From positions 1 through 32,023 of the forward strand of contig DVNV01000021.1 of NCBI GenBank assembly GCA_018714125.1: a DNA stretch of 32,023 nt. The letters are read 5' to 3'. The position numbers and the translations under genes are program-made. Within the stretch, counting starts at the first letter, position 1. Every line of letters begins with the position of its first letter. Under the pieces are notes generated by a model. That model was not told the DNA's origin. It saw only the letters and a list, made by a program, of their open reading frames with translations, and did no database searches. The stretch comes from Candidatus Galloscillospira excrementipullorum. Its GTDB lineage: Bacteria > Bacillota > Clostridia > Oscillospirales > Feifaniaceae. Shown here piece by piece: positions 1 through 11,009 of this stretch.

Positions 1-147
1 TTCTCTTTTGATTTTTACCAAGGCCTTCTTCTTAATAAAGAGGCCGTCGCTCGAAGACGTCTGTCCTGATTGTCCTCCCTTCAAAGGCACTAGGCCGCTC
101 CTTTTATGGCAATTTTTCCTGTTTGATAAAAACTTTCTGCAAAGCCG

Positions 148-176
148 TTGCATTCACACAAAAAGAATGCTACACT
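148..176 (+). promoter_or_regulatory. Sigma-A promoter of the first MFS gene
   Basis: A -35 TTGCAT (148-153) and a -10 TACACT (171-176) are separated by exactly 17 bases. The MFS start codon lies 60 bases downstream of the -10. A second, poorer TTGACA occurs at 186-191 without a convincing -10. No gene is evident in bases 1-235. Confidence 0.6.
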
Positions 177-235
177 GGACAAAGTTTGACAAATGATAAA
201 ATTCCAAATGATTAAATCAGGAGGGAAACTGTCTC

Positions 236-1543
236 ATGCAACAGAGTAAACCTAAATTTTTTTATGGATGGGTCGTTGTCCTGGGCTGTCTGTGCATTCA
301 GGCAGCGGCTGTCGGCATTATCTCCAATACCCTTTCGGTTTTTATCGTCCCCTGCTGCGAAGACCTGGGGGTAGCTCGCGGTACCTTCACGCTTTACAAC
401 TCCTTTGCCATGCTGGGCGGCCTCTTCATGAGCCCCCTGTGGGGTGAGTTCTTCAAGAACCACCGCTTCAAGCCCTTTATGCTTATCGGCTGCTGCATCA
501 TCGGCGCCTGTATGTTCGGCTACTCCAGAGCCACCAGTGTTTACCACTTCTATGCCATTGCAACGGTCAAGGGCATCTTTTCCGGTATGCTGACCGGCGT
601 GCCCATCGCGCGTATTCTCTCCAACTGGTTCATCGAAAAGCGCGGCACCGCCATGGGCATCGCCCTGGCAGGCTCCGGCCTTGCCGGCTCGATCATGACC
701 CCCATCGTCTCTGCCACCGTTGAGGCCTCGGGCTGGCGTTCCGGCTTTGTGCAGCTGGCCGTCGTTTTCCTCATCATCACGGTTCCTGTTATCTTTTTCC
801 TGATTCGTGAAACCCCCCAGGAAATGGGCCTCAATCCTCTCGGCTGGGAAAAGCAGGCCACTCAAAAGCATGAAACGGCACCTGTTGCCTCCATCTCCGG
901 CATGACGCGCGCCCAGGCCCTCAAGTCCAAAACCTACTGGTGCTATGTGCTTGGCCTCTTCCTCTCCTCGGCCTGCGGAATGGGCGTGCAAAACAACATC
1001 ATCGGCCATCTGACCGACAACGGCTTCGACGCCTCCTATGCCGCCAGCGTCTTCTCCATCACCATGCTGGTGCTGGTGCCCGGAAAAATCCTGGTGGGCC
1101 GTATGTATGACACCGTCGGCATGAAGCTGACCACCTCCGTGCTGGCACTGACCCTGTCGGGCTCCGCCGTCTTTCTGTGCTTTGCCACCAGATCCCCCCT
1201 GCCCATGATTTTTGCCGTGGTGTTCGGCTTCGCCAACGCCATTCAGACCATGCAGATGCCCTACATCACCGGCCGTATCTTCGGAGACAGGGAATACACC
1301 AGAGTGTACGGCGTGTGCCAGCCCTTTGTCAGCATGGGCAGCGCCATCGGCGTGCCGCTCTCTGCCGCCGTGTATGACATGTTCGGTTCCTACGTCCCCG
1401 GCTTTTTGGCCATCGCCGTGGGCGGCGTGCTCATCATGATGCTCATGCTGGGCGCCTTCACCTTCTCGCCCAGAGAGCTTGAAAAGTGCGACGCCATCAA
1501 CGACAAGATCGACGCGGCCAAAACCGCAACCCCGGCAAATTGA
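236..1543 (+). CDS. MFS transporter, oxalate/formate antiporter-like (OFA/MCT type)
   Basis: A 435-residue polytopic membrane protein of the major facilitator superfamily with about 12 hydrophobic segments. The N-terminus reads FFYGWVVVLGC, the hallmark shared with the four other MFS proteins of this window and with OFA/monocarboxylate-type carriers. An inter-domain loop lies around residues 195-225, and a motif-A-like GRMYDTVG stands between the eighth and ninth segments. Family knowledge suggests exchange or symport of small organic anions across the cytoplasmic membrane, but the substrate cannot be read from sequence. The ATG at 236 follows AGGAGGG at about 219-225. The gene stands alone with its own promoter and a following terminator. 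It is the only MFS gene here on the plus strand and is separated from its paralogues by the dnaA region. Confidence 0.88.
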   Translation: MQQSKPKFFYGWVVVLGCLCIQAAAVGIISNTLSVFIVPCCEDLGVARGTFTLYNSFAMLGGLFMSPLWGEFFKNHRFKPFMLIGCCIIGACMFGYSRATSVYHFYAIATVKGIFSGMLTGVPIARILSNWFIEKRGTAMGIALAGSGLAGSIMTPIVSATVEASGWRSGFVQLAVVFLIITVPVIFFLIRETPQEMGLNPLGWEKQATQKHETAPVASISGMTRAQALKSKTYWCYVLGLFLSSACGMGVQNNIIGHLTDNGFDASYAASVFSITMLVLVPGKILVGRMYDTVGMKLTTSVLALTLSGSAVFLCFATRSPLPMIFAVVFGFANAIQTMQMPYITGRIFGDREYTRVYGVCQPFVSMGSAIGVPLSAAVYDMFGSYVPGFLAIAVGGVLIMMLMLGAFTFSPRELEKCDAINDKIDAAKTATPAN

Positions 1544-1591
1544 CAACGCCCCGCCTGCGCCGGGCGGTTTTCCCCCTCGGCAAGCGGCAGC

Positions 1592-1632
1592 AAAAAAGCC
1601 TGCAAGCCCCTTTGGGCCTGCAGGCCTTTTTT
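1592..1632. terminator. Bidirectional intrinsic terminator
   Basis: Arms at 1598-1609 and 1614-1625 (12 bp, one mismatch) enclose a 4-base loop. They are flanked by A6 on the left and T6 on the right, so the hairpin can end the plus-strand MFS gene and the converging minus-strand PAP2-like gene. Confidence 0.8.
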
Positions 1633-1676
1633 GTCGTTTTCCTCTTCCTCTTTTGTCAGTGCCAGACCCCTGCCGG

Positions 1677-2318
1677 CTATGAAAACCTCGGAACCCGCAG
1701 CACGGCGATGGTCACAAAAAGAGACCCCACCGAGATGGCGCCGCCCAGCAGGAACTGGGCCAGCGTGTGGCGCTTGAGGCGCAGGCTCGACCAGCAGACC
1801 ACCGAAAAGGTCAGCAGCCCCCAGGGCAAAACGCCGCCCCCCAGGAAGTAGGTCATCCCCGCCACGGGGCCCGCCACGGCGCAGGCATGGCCGCTTGCCG
1901 CAACGTGAAGGAATTTGCTGCATACCGCAATCCCCACGCCCGAAATGACATACACAACATAGATGGTCAAAAGCATGTCGGTCGCGTGCGTAAAGCAGAC
2001 GTAAATGATGCCAAACAGATAGCCCAGCACCGACATCAAAATCGCCAGGCTTCTCTGTCCCTCCCGCCCTCTGCCCCGGTACCTCGGGATGGCCGGCTGC
2101 AGGGGATAGGCCAGCACGGGAAACACCGATAAAAACAGCACCGCAAGCAGATAGGCGGCTCGGGAGCCAAATTCCAGTCCCCGCTTGAAATAGAGCGAGG
2201 AGACCAGCGTGAACGCCCCCACCGGGGGAATGGTGACGACCCGGATGACCTTGGCCAGCCGGTCTGCAAAGGTGGGGGATTTTGGCGTTGCAGGGGTTGT
2301 CGGAGTGGTGGAAGTCAT
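1677..2318 (-). CDS. PAP2-like integral membrane protein (possible lipid phosphatase)
   Basis: A 213-residue protein with about five or six hydrophobic segments after a Thr/Pro-rich N-terminus. Residues 142-144 read SGH, as in PAP2 motif C2. Residues 184-188 read HTLAQ followed by LLGG, resembling the HTxxQ form of motif C3 seen in dolichyl-pyrophosphate-phosphatase-like members. The usual motif-C3 arginine appears to be serine, so catalysis is uncertain. The family removes phosphate from lipid phosphates or diphosphates at the membrane. The ATG follows AAAGGAG with 6 bases between. It is divergent from the vWA gene and convergent with the first MFS gene. It could instead be an inactive PAP2 relative. 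Confidence 0.6.
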   Translation of the reverse strand: MTSTTPTTPATPKSPTFADRLAKVIRVVTIPPVGAFTLVSSLYFKRGLEFGSRAAYLLAVLFLSVFPVLAYPLQPAIPRYRGRGREGQRSLAILMSVLGYLFGIIYVCFTHATDMLLTIYVVYVISGVGIAVCSKFLHVAASGHACAVAGPVAGMTYFLGGGVLPWGLLTFSVVCWSSLRLKRHTLAQFLLGGAISVGSLFVTIAVLRVPRFS

Positions 2319-2392
2319 GAATCTCTCCTTTCCAAAACGGGGCAGCCGTTCAAACCGGCAAAAAAATCTCCCGATTCTCCTGTGATTGTATT

Positions 2393-2422
2393 ATCATAGC
2401 GGCAAACAAACCCTTTTGTCAA
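2393..2422 (-). promoter_or_regulatory. Promoter of the PAP2-like gene
   Basis: Read on the minus strand, a perfect -35 TTGACA (2422-2417), an 18-base spacer and a -10 TATGAT (2398-2393) precede the gene by about 75 bases. Confidence 0.6.
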
Positions 2423-2486
2423 GCAACCAATTTGCGGGAGGCTTTTCCAAAAGGGACGTTGAATCAGGATTTTTTTCTGTCGAAAT

Positions 2487-2544
2487 TTGTCACGTCTGCA
2501 CCTGCCGGCATATTCTGGGGTGAGCCTTCGGGCTCGGAAAGGAG
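2487..2544 (+). promoter_or_regulatory. Possible promoter and 5' UTR hairpin of the vWA gene
   Basis: A weak candidate promoter is TTGTCA (2487-2492), 18 bases, TATTCT (2511-2516). Directly before the ribosome site a tight hairpin GAGCC-TTCG-GGCTC (2522-2535) with a UUCG tetraloop is followed by AAAGGAG (2538-2544), 9 bases from the ATG. The hairpin could stabilise the transcript 5' end or modulate initiation. Confidence 0.4.
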
Positions 2545-2553
2545 CTTTTCAAT

Positions 2554-3918
2554 ATGGGTGTAACCAACTCCAATAAAACCGCCAGCCTCACTCAAATCAA
2601 CTGTGACGGCACCTTTGATGTGACGCTGGCCCTGACCGCCACACCCGATATCACCACAAACCCCACCGACATTGTTTTGGTTCTTGACCGCTCCGGCAGC
2701 ATGGAAGGTAGCGCCCTGGCCAACCTCAAGCTGGGCGCAAAAAAATTTATCCAAATCATTGACCAGGCCACCGACGGCAGTGGGGACGGCCAAATCGGTT
2801 CAGGCAGCCGTATCGGTATCGTCAGCTTTGCCGGCACAGCCTCCCAGGACACTGCCCTCATCACCTCGGTGGCTGCCCTTGATGCTGCGGTGGATAACCT
2901 CTCTGCCGGAGGCCTCACCAATCACGCCGATGCCTTTTCGGTCGCAACATCGCTTCTGGGCACCCCTTCCTCCAATGCCAAGGTGATGGTGATGTTCACC
3001 GACGGGAATACCACTGCCGGCGGCAACCCAAGCCCCGCCGCGGCCGCAGCCCGGGCGCAGGGCATTGTCATCTACGTTATTGGCCTGATTGGTTCCGACG
3101 GAATCGATATTTCCGCCCTCAACAACTGGGCCACCGACCCCGACACCTCGCACGTCGCCGTCACGCCAGACGAGGCCGACCTTGAAACCCTCTTTGAAGA
3201 CCTTGCCGCAAACATCAGCAAGCCGGGGGCAACCTCCATCCTCATTGACGAGACGGTGGAGCAGGATTTTCAAATCCTGAGCCTTTCGCAGCCCGTCAAG
3301 GGCTCAGCCATGCTGACCGGGGAACGCACTCTGACCTGGAGTATCCCGGAGCTTGGCGTCACTTCCTCCGAAGGGGCTTCCCTGACCTTTACCGTGAAGC
3401 ATGTCGGCACCACCGGCGGCACAAAAAAAATCAATCAGTCGGTTTCCTATCATGACGACCAAAATAATGTCGTCACCTTTCCAGAGCCCTCGGTTGACGT
3501 CGACTGCACCCAAATCGTGGTGCCTGAGCCCTGCCCTCAGCCTGTTGAGCTGACGGCGGAAGGCTGCCGCGATACTCTCGTCGCGGACGCGGGAGAAATC
3601 AGTCTGCAGTCCCTGGGCCGCATTCTTGAGCTCAGCGTCACCATCCGCAATGTCTGCCCCCGCAAGCGCGTCGGGCTGGCCGTCTTGCTCAGTGAACAGG
3701 ATGAATCCGGCATCGAGCATGCCCGAGGAACAAAAATTCTCACGGTTCCGGCCCATGATTCCTCCGGCTGCCGGGATGTGCTGGTCAAAGGCATCAGATT
3801 TGTTTTGCCCGAAGACCTCAATGTCTCCGGCTGCGGCTTTTGTAAAAACCGCAGCTTTAAGGCACGCTTTCTTGCCAATCTGATCGATTCGGATTTCGTC
3901 TGCCCCTTTTCCTCTTAA
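2554..3918 (+). CDS. vWA domain protein with cysteine-containing C-terminal domain
   Basis: A 454-residue protein. Residues about 38-215 form a von Willebrand A domain with a complete metal-binding MIDAS: DRSGS at 45-49, Thr122 and the FTDG Asp150. Residues about 220-315 look like a beta-rich, DUF11/Ig-like segment (conserved TWSIPELG). The last 120 residues form a separate domain with several cysteines. There is no signal peptide, membrane helix, LPXTG or SLH anchor, so secretion by the general route is not supported. vWA domains bind protein ligands through a divalent metal. The role here is unknown; a spore-coat or assembly scaffold role would be a guess. The start is fixed by AAAGGAG 9 bases upstream. 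It is a single gene followed by a terminator. Confidence 0.75.
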   Translation: MGVTNSNKTASLTQINCDGTFDVTLALTATPDITTNPTDIVLVLDRSGSMEGSALANLKLGAKKFIQIIDQATDGSGDGQIGSGSRIGIVSFAGTASQDTALITSVAALDAAVDNLSAGGLTNHADAFSVATSLLGTPSSNAKVMVMFTDGNTTAGGNPSPAAAAARAQGIVIYVIGLIGSDGIDISALNNWATDPDTSHVAVTPDEADLETLFEDLAANISKPGATSILIDETVEQDFQILSLSQPVKGSAMLTGERTLTWSIPELGVTSSEGASLTFTVKHVGTTGGTKKINQSVSYHDDQNNVVTFPEPSVDVDCTQIVVPEPCPQPVELTAEGCRDTLVADAGEISLQSLGRILELSVTIRNVCPRKRVGLAVLLSEQDESGIEHARGTKILTVPAHDSSGCRDVLVKGIRFVLPEDLNVSGCGFCKNRSFKARFLANLIDSDFVCPFSS

Positions 3919-3984
3919 GTTCCGGTTGTCAGTTCACCCACTCACTTTTCCACATTTCTCACTCACACTCACTCATCCTTTCAA

Positions 3985-4015
3985 AAAGGGGGGCCAAAGC
4001 TTTGGCTCCCCATTT
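3985..4015. terminator. Intrinsic terminator after the vWA gene
   Basis: A stem built on GGGGCCAAAG / CTTTGGCTCCCC, with one bulged base, is preceded by A5 and followed by ATTTT. It can work in both directions. Confidence 0.65.
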
Positions 4016-4030
4016 TACCTGCATGCCTAT

Positions 4031-4080
4031 GCCAGGGACCGGCCGCCGGGGATAAAAGTCCCCGGCGGCCGGTCCCTGGC
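4031..4080. repeat. 22-bp perfect GC-rich hairpin downstream of gyrA
   Basis: The arm 4031-4052 is the exact reverse complement of 4059-4080, with a 6-base loop TAAAAG. It lies between the converging vWA and gyrA genes. No U-tract follows on either strand, so it is not a textbook terminator. It may protect 3' ends, act as a terminator of atypical form, or bind protein. Confidence 0.85.
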
Positions 4081-4134
4081 TCTTTGCTTCGTCCTTTGAA
4101 TTTTCAAAAAAACCCATTCAGACGCTTGATGTTT

Positions 4135-6717
4135 TTAGAAGTCCTGCGGGCTTGGCGTGCCGGGCTCCTGTGCGCCGGCATCGCCGGCTTCAGGGGCTTG
4201 CTCCGGCTCTGAAGGGCTGCTGTTTTCCCCCTCCTGCGGCTCCCCTTCCTCCGGCGCAGCGTCGGGCTCCTTGTCCGCCCTTGTGATGGTGACAAGGCTG
4301 ACCCCTTCGTCAAGCCTCATGACGCGCACACCCTGCGTGACGCGCGAGTAAATCGGCACTTCGGCCACGTCGATGCGGATGACCACGCCGTCGTTTGTCA
4401 CCAGCATGAGGTCGTCGGCCTCGTCCACCATCTGCACGCCGGCCACAGGCCCCGTCTTGTCGGTGATGTTGTAGTTGAGAATGCCCTTGCCGCCGCGATT
4501 TTGCAGCTTGTATTCGCTGATTTCGGTGCGCTTTCCATAGCCCTGCTGCGTCACGGTGAGAAGCGTGGCCCCGTCGCGCACCACCTGCATGCCGATGACG
4601 CTGTCGCCCGGCTCGAGGTCGATGCCGCGCACGCCGTGCGCCGGACGGCCCATCACGCGCACGTCGCTCTCTCTGATGTGGATGGCCTTGCCGCCCACGG
4701 TGGCCAGCATGAGCGTGTCGTTCCCGCCTGTCAGGCGCACGTCGGCAAGCTCGTCTCCCTCCTCAAGCAAAATGGCAATCAGCCCGCCCTTGCGCGCCGT
4801 GTCGTATTCCGACAGCGCCGTGCGCTTGATGGTGCCCTTCCTGGTAATCATGGTCAGGTATTTTCCCTCTTCAAAATCGTCCAGATGCAGCACGGCGGTA
4901 ATCTTCTCGCCCTGCTCCAGGGGCACCAGGTTGACCATGTTGGTGCCCTTGGCTGCGCGTCCCGTCTCGGGGATGTGGTAGCCCTTCATGCGGTAAACGC
5001 GGCCCTTGTCGGTGAAAAAGAGCAGATGGCTGTGGGTGCTGGCGATGAAGATGTCCTCCACGAAATCCTCCTCGCGCGTGGACATGGCGTTGACCCCTCT
5101 GCCGCCGCGCCTCTGTGCACGATAGGCAGACACCGGCTGCCGCTTGATATATCCCAGGTGGCTGCGCGTAATCACGCAGTCCTCCTGCTCGATGAGGTCT
5201 TCCAGGTCAATCTCGTCATTGTCAATCTCAATGGAGGTGCGGCGCTCGTCGCCGTATTTCTCCTTGATGGCAAGCGACTCGCGCTTGACAATGTCCTGCA
5301 CCAGCGTCTCGTCAGCCAGCACCCGGCGAAACCAGGCGATGCGCTCGGTGAGCTCCTGGTATTCGGTTTCGATTTTCTCGCGCTCAAGCCCCTGGAGCCT
5401 GCGCAGCTGCATTTCGAGAATGGCCTGGGCCTGCACCGTCGAAAGTGCAAAGCGCTCCATCAGGCGGGTGCGCGCGTCGTCATAGCTCGAGCGGATGATG
5501 CGGATAATTTCGTCGATGTTGTCCACGGCGATGCGCAGGCCCTCGAGCAGGTGGGCCCTCTCCTCCGCCTTTTTGAGGTCAAAGCGGGTGCGCCGCACCA
5601 CAATCTCCTCCTGAAAGAGGATATACTGATGCAAAATCTCTTTGAGGCCCAGCGTTTTGGGCTGTCCGTCGACCAGCGCCAGCATGTTGAAGGAGCAGGT
5701 GTCGGAGAGCTGGGTATAGTTGAGCAGCTGGTTGAGCACCACCTGGGGATTGGCGTCGCGCTTGAGGTCGATGCGGATGCGCATGCCGTTTCTGCCTGAT
5801 TCGTCCTCCAGATAGGAGATGCCCTCGATGCGCTTGTCCTTGACGCACTCGGCAATCTGCTCGAGCAGGCGCGACTTGTTGACCTGGTAGGGAATCTCGG
5901 TCACAATGATGCGGGATCTCCCGTCTTTGTCCTCCTCGATTTCGGTGCGCGCCGTCACGCGGCAGCGCCCTCGCCCGGTGGCGTAGGCGGCGCGGATGCC
6001 GGCCACGCCCTTGATGATGCCCCCGGTGGGGAAATCCGGCCCCTTGACAAAGTTCATGAGCTCGTCAAGCGTGCAGTCGGGATGGTCAATCTGGTAGACC
6101 ACGGCGTCGATAACCTCTCCAAGGTTGTGAGGCGGAATGTAGGTGGCCATGCCCACGGCGATGCCCGACGAGCCGTTGACCAGCAGGCAGGGGAAGCGCG
6201 CCGCCAAAACGGTGGGCTCCTTGAGGCGCTCGTCGAAGTTGGGCATGAAGTCAACGGTGTCCTTCTCGATGTCCGAAAGCATCTCGGCGGCGATGCGGCT
6301 CATCCTGGCCTCGGTGTAACGGTAGGCGGCGGGCGGGTCTCCGTCGATGGAGCCGAAGTTGCCGTGCCCGTCAATCAGGGGATAGCGCAGCGAAAAGTCC
6401 TGCGCCATGCGCACCAGCGCGTCATAGACCGAGGCGTCCCCGTGGGGGTGGAAGCGGCCCAGCACGGCGCCCACCGTGGTGGCCGCCTTGCGGAAGGGCT
6501 TTTCATAGACCAGCCCGTCCTGGTACATGGTATACAGGATGCGGCGATGCACCGGCTTGAGGCCGTCCCTCACGTCGGGCAGGGCACGCGATATGATGAC
6601 CGACATGGCATATTCAATATAGCTTTTCTTCATCTCGGCGTTGATGTCCACCGGGAGAATGGTCTGGTGCTCGTAGTTGGCGGGCCTGCCCTCCTGATGC
6701 TGCTTCTTTTTGCTCAT
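4135..6717 (-). CDS. gyrA: DNA gyrase subunit A
   Basis: GyrA of 860 residues; with GyrB it forms the A2B2 topoisomerase that introduces negative supercoils. The breakage-reunion domain carries the catalytic Tyr134 in RYTEARM. The quinolone region reads [10 protein letters not shown], with Ala95 at the place of E. coli Ser83. The GyrA-box QRRGGRG (in the middle of the protein) opens the C-terminal beta-pinwheel needed for DNA wrapping. The last 40 residues are an acidic, Pro/Glu-rich tail. The ATG follows GGAG 8 bases upstream. It is last in the dnaA-to-gyrA block, 284 bases after gyrB. That gap is GC-rich, and I see no gene in it. Confidence 0.98.
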   Translation of the reverse strand: MSKKKQHQEGRPANYEHQTILPVDINAEMKKSYIEYAMSVIISRALPDVRDGLKPVHRRILYTMYQDGLVYEKPFRKAATTVGAVLGRFHPHGDASVYDALVRMAQDFSLRYPLIDGHGNFGSIDGDPPAAYRYTEARMSRIAAEMLSDIEKDTVDFMPNFDERLKEPTVLAARFPCLLVNGSSGIAVGMATYIPPHNLGEVIDAVVYQIDHPDCTLDELMNFVKGPDFPTGGIIKGVAGIRAAYATGRGRCRVTARTEIEEDKDGRSRIIVTEIPYQVNKSRLLEQIAECVKDKRIEGISYLEDESGRNGMRIRIDLKRDANPQVVLNQLLNYTQLSDTCSFNMLALVDGQPKTLGLKEILHQYILFQEEIVVRRTRFDLKKAEERAHLLEGLRIAVDNIDEIIRIIRSSYDDARTRLMERFALSTVQAQAILEMQLRRLQGLEREKIETEYQELTERIAWFRRVLADETLVQDIVKRESLAIKEKYGDERRTSIEIDNDEIDLEDLIEQEDCVITRSHLGYIKRQPVSAYRAQRRGGRGVNAMSTREEDFVEDIFIASTHSHLLFFTDKGRVYRMKGYHIPETGRAAKGTNMVNLVPLEQGEKITAVLHLDDFEEGKYLTMITRKGTIKRTALSEYDTARKGGLIAILLEEGDELADVRLTGGNDTLMLATVGGKAIHIRESDVRVMGRPAHGVRGIDLEPGDSVIGMQVVRDGATLLTVTQQGYGKRTEISEYKLQNRGGKGILNYNITDKTGPVAGVQMVDEADDLMLVTNDGVVIRIDVAEVPIYSRVTQGVRVMRLDEGVSLVTITRADKEPDAAPEEGEPQEGENSSPSEPEQAPEAGDAGAQEPGTPSPQDF

Positions 6718-7001
6718 ACTTGCTTCTCCATTCCGCCGCTTTGCGCCTTTTGTCCCCTCTCACGCCTTCGCACAAGCGGCTTGCACGAAAGCAACGGCCA
6801 AAGGCCTTCCGCTCCCGGGGCGGGGCGGCGCCTCTCCTGCTGAAAAATTGAAGGAGGGTTTTTGCCTGCCGCACGCCTCACGGGCTGCGCACAGGCCCCC
6901 TCTTTGACATTTTTCCCTGCTGCGCGCATCAAAATCCCGATGCGCCCCTTTTCCCTCTTGCAGGCCGCGCCCCTGCACGGCGCGCGCACTGCCCCGTTGC
7001 G

Positions 7002-9185
<2,184 letters not shown>

Positions 9186-9470
9186 TTATAGATATCTCTT
9201 CTTTTCATCCATGACATACTCCCCTTCTTCCAGCCGTCGCTGGAGGGTGGAGGGGGCAATGGCGGAAATATAGATACGCTCGACGCCGCTCTCCCTGGTG
9301 AGGATAAAGCTCTTTGGCAGCTCGGAGGAGACGTTGGTAATCTGGCTTTGCCGCTCGGCCCTGCCGAGGTAATCGCGCGTGATTTCCCCTGTGGTGGTGG
9401 TTTCCAAATCAAAAATCCCAATCACGTCCTTGGCGCGCACCAAAACGTCTTTTCCCAGGTGAAGATACAA
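9186..9470 (-). CDS. remB: RemB (YaaB), DUF370 extracellular-matrix regulator
   Basis: A 94-residue protein beginning MYLHLGKDVLVRAKDVIGIF, typical of DUF370/RemB. Its position between recF and gyrB is that of B. subtilis yaaB. The RemA/RemB family has been linked to biofilm-matrix gene control by DNA binding; its role in Clostridia is less clear. Initiation is at TTG 9470, with AAAGGAG (9486-9480) 9 bases upstream. The gap to recF is 31 bases, implying co-transcription. A 15-bp inverted repeat, ATAACT-AAA-AGTTAT, spans the stop codon. Confidence 0.88.
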   Translation of the reverse strand: MYLHLGKDVLVRAKDVIGIFDLETTTTGEITRDYLGRAERQSQITNVSSELPKSFILTRESGVERIYISAIAPSTLQRRLEEGEYVMDEKKRYL

Positions 9471-9501
9471 AAGAGCTCTCTCCTTTCGTAATTTTTTTTG
9501 G

Positions 9502-10629
9502 TCAGGCGGAAGGCGGCGGGTCCAGCCGGGTCACACGGCCGTCTGCCACCGAAAAGGCGGTCACTTTTTTGGAGGGCCTTGCCCTCCCGCAGTTTGTGAT
9601 GAGCACCTGACGGGCCCCAAAGCTGCTTTTGACATACTGCTGCCGTGCGCGGTCGAGCTCACTCATGACGTCGTCCAGCAGCAGAATGGGGCTCTCCCCC
9701 ACCGTCTGCTCCACCAGCTCGCACTCGCCCAGCTTGAGCGAGAGCACCACGCTGCGCTGCTGGCCCTGCGAGCCGAACAGCCTTGCGCTGCGCCCGTCTA
9801 TCAAAAGCTCCATATCGTCCCTGTGGGGGCCGACCATGCACATGCCGCGCTCCATTTCAAGAGGCATTTCCCGCCTGAGCTGCTCCAAAAGGAGGCTGCG
9901 CAGCTCGGAAAGCGAGGTGATGAGCGCCTCGTCGGGCGCGCCGCAAAAGGCGCGGTATTCCACAAAGAGCGTCTCCTTGCCGTGGGAGAGGCGCGCATGG
10001 TGAGCTGCTGCGGCGGCAGACAGTTTTCTGACATAGCTGCCTCGCTGCAGCGTGATATAGCTTCCAAGGTCCGCCAGCCTTTCATTCCAAACTTCCAGCA
10101 TGTCTGGCAGGCTTGAAGAAAAGCCGCTTTTTTTGAGCAGCATGTTTTTTTGCGCAATCACGCGCGAATAGCTCTCCAGCGCGCTCTGGTATTTGGGGCG
10201 GAGCTGGGAGATGGCCGTATCCAGAAAATGACGGCGCTGCTCCGGCCCCTCCTTGACCAGGTCCAGATGTCCCGGCTCAAAGAGCACGGTGCAAAACTGC
10301 GAGGCCAGCTCGCCGTTTTTGCGGATGGGCACGCCGTTCAAAAGAATACTCTTGCGGGCGTCAGCAGAGAGCTGCAGCTCCAGCGTCTGGTCCCGGCCAA
10401 AGGCGTGGTAGTGCAGCAAAACCCTTGCCGCCGTCTCGTCAAAGGCGATGTAGTCGCGCTCCCGTCCCTGACGAAAGCCCTTGGGGCAGGAGAGCAGAAA
10501 AACCGATTCCAGCAAATTGGTCTTTCCCTGGGCGTTTTTGCCGTAAAACACATTGACGCCGGGAGACAAAAACACGCTCTGACATCCCAGATTGCGAAAG
10601 TGCCGCAGCGACACCTCCCTGACAAACAT
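9502..10629 (-). CDS. recF: DNA replication and repair protein RecF
   Basis: A 375-residue SMC-like ABC ATPase that loads RecA at gaps together with RecO and RecR. Walker A is GKNAQGKT at 30-37. The C-terminal signature is GSQGQQRSVVLSLKL, and Walker B is PILLLDDVMSELD. The length is normal. ATG 10629 follows GGGGAG with about 7 bases between. It lies 27 bases after the S4 gene and continues the dnaA operon order. Confidence 0.97.
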   Translation of the reverse strand: MFVREVSLRHFRNLGCQSVFLSPGVNVFYGKNAQGKTNLLESVFLLSCPKGFRQGRERDYIAFDETAARVLLHYHAFGRDQTLELQLSADARKSILLNGVPIRKNGELASQFCTVLFEPGHLDLVKEGPEQRRHFLDTAISQLRPKYQSALESYSRVIAQKNMLLKKSGFSSSLPDMLEVWNERLADLGSYITLQRGSYVRKLSAAAAAHHARLSHGKETLFVEYRAFCGAPDEALITSLSELRSLLLEQLRREMPLEMERGMCMVGPHRDDMELLIDGRSARLFGSQGQQRSVVLSLKLGECELVEQTVGESPILLLDDVMSELDRARQQYVKSSFGARQVLITNCGRARPSKKVTAFSVADGRVTRLDPPPSA

Positions 10630-10656
10630 CGCGCCTCTCCCCTTTGCCCGCCCTCT

Positions 10657-10938
10657 TCAGGGCGAAACTTTTTCTTCCGGCCCTTCCGGCCTGCGAAGGG
10701 GCGCCGCCTGGAGCTCAAAGAGCTTTCCTGCGGCAGTCACCCGGTCTCCCGGGTGCAGCTTCTTGCCCCGCACGGTGACAACCTCGGAATTGACGCGCAC
10801 CCCGCCCGAGCAAATCATCTCCTTGGCCTCGCCCCCGGTGAGGCAGGCGCCGGCCAGCTTCAAAAAGGAATCGAGTTTGATGTATTCCGTATGGACGGGA
10901 ACCTGCGTCACACGGACGCGTGCGGTGACTTTTTTCAT
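10657..10938 (-). CDS. yaaA: S4-domain RNA-binding protein, YaaA type
   Basis: A 93-residue protein with an S4 fold: IKLDSFLKLAGACLTGGEA, then GGVRVNSEVVTVRGKKLHPGD. In B. subtilis and Clostridia this small RNA-binding protein lies between dnaN and recF, and a link to ribosome assembly has been suggested for the family. I chose ATG 10938 because AAAGGAG sits about 9 bases upstream. The longer open frame from 11004 has no ribosome site and its extra residues are not S4-like. Confidence 0.9.
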   Translation of the reverse strand: MKKVTARVRVTQVPVHTEYIKLDSFLKLAGACLTGGEAKEMICSGGVRVNSEVVTVRGKKLHPGDRVTAAGKLFELQAAPLRRPEGPEEKVSP

Positions 10939-11009
10939 GGGCAATAAACTCCTTTGCAAAAAACACGTCCGCCGCCCTTTGGAAAAAGTTTTCCACTTTT
11001 TCACAAATT

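Noticed and set aside
4501-5799. Long plus-strand open frame (432 codons) opposite gyrA
   Set aside because: It is antisense to the clear gyrA gene, His/Val/Leu-biased from GC-rich codons, with no ribosome site or known domain.
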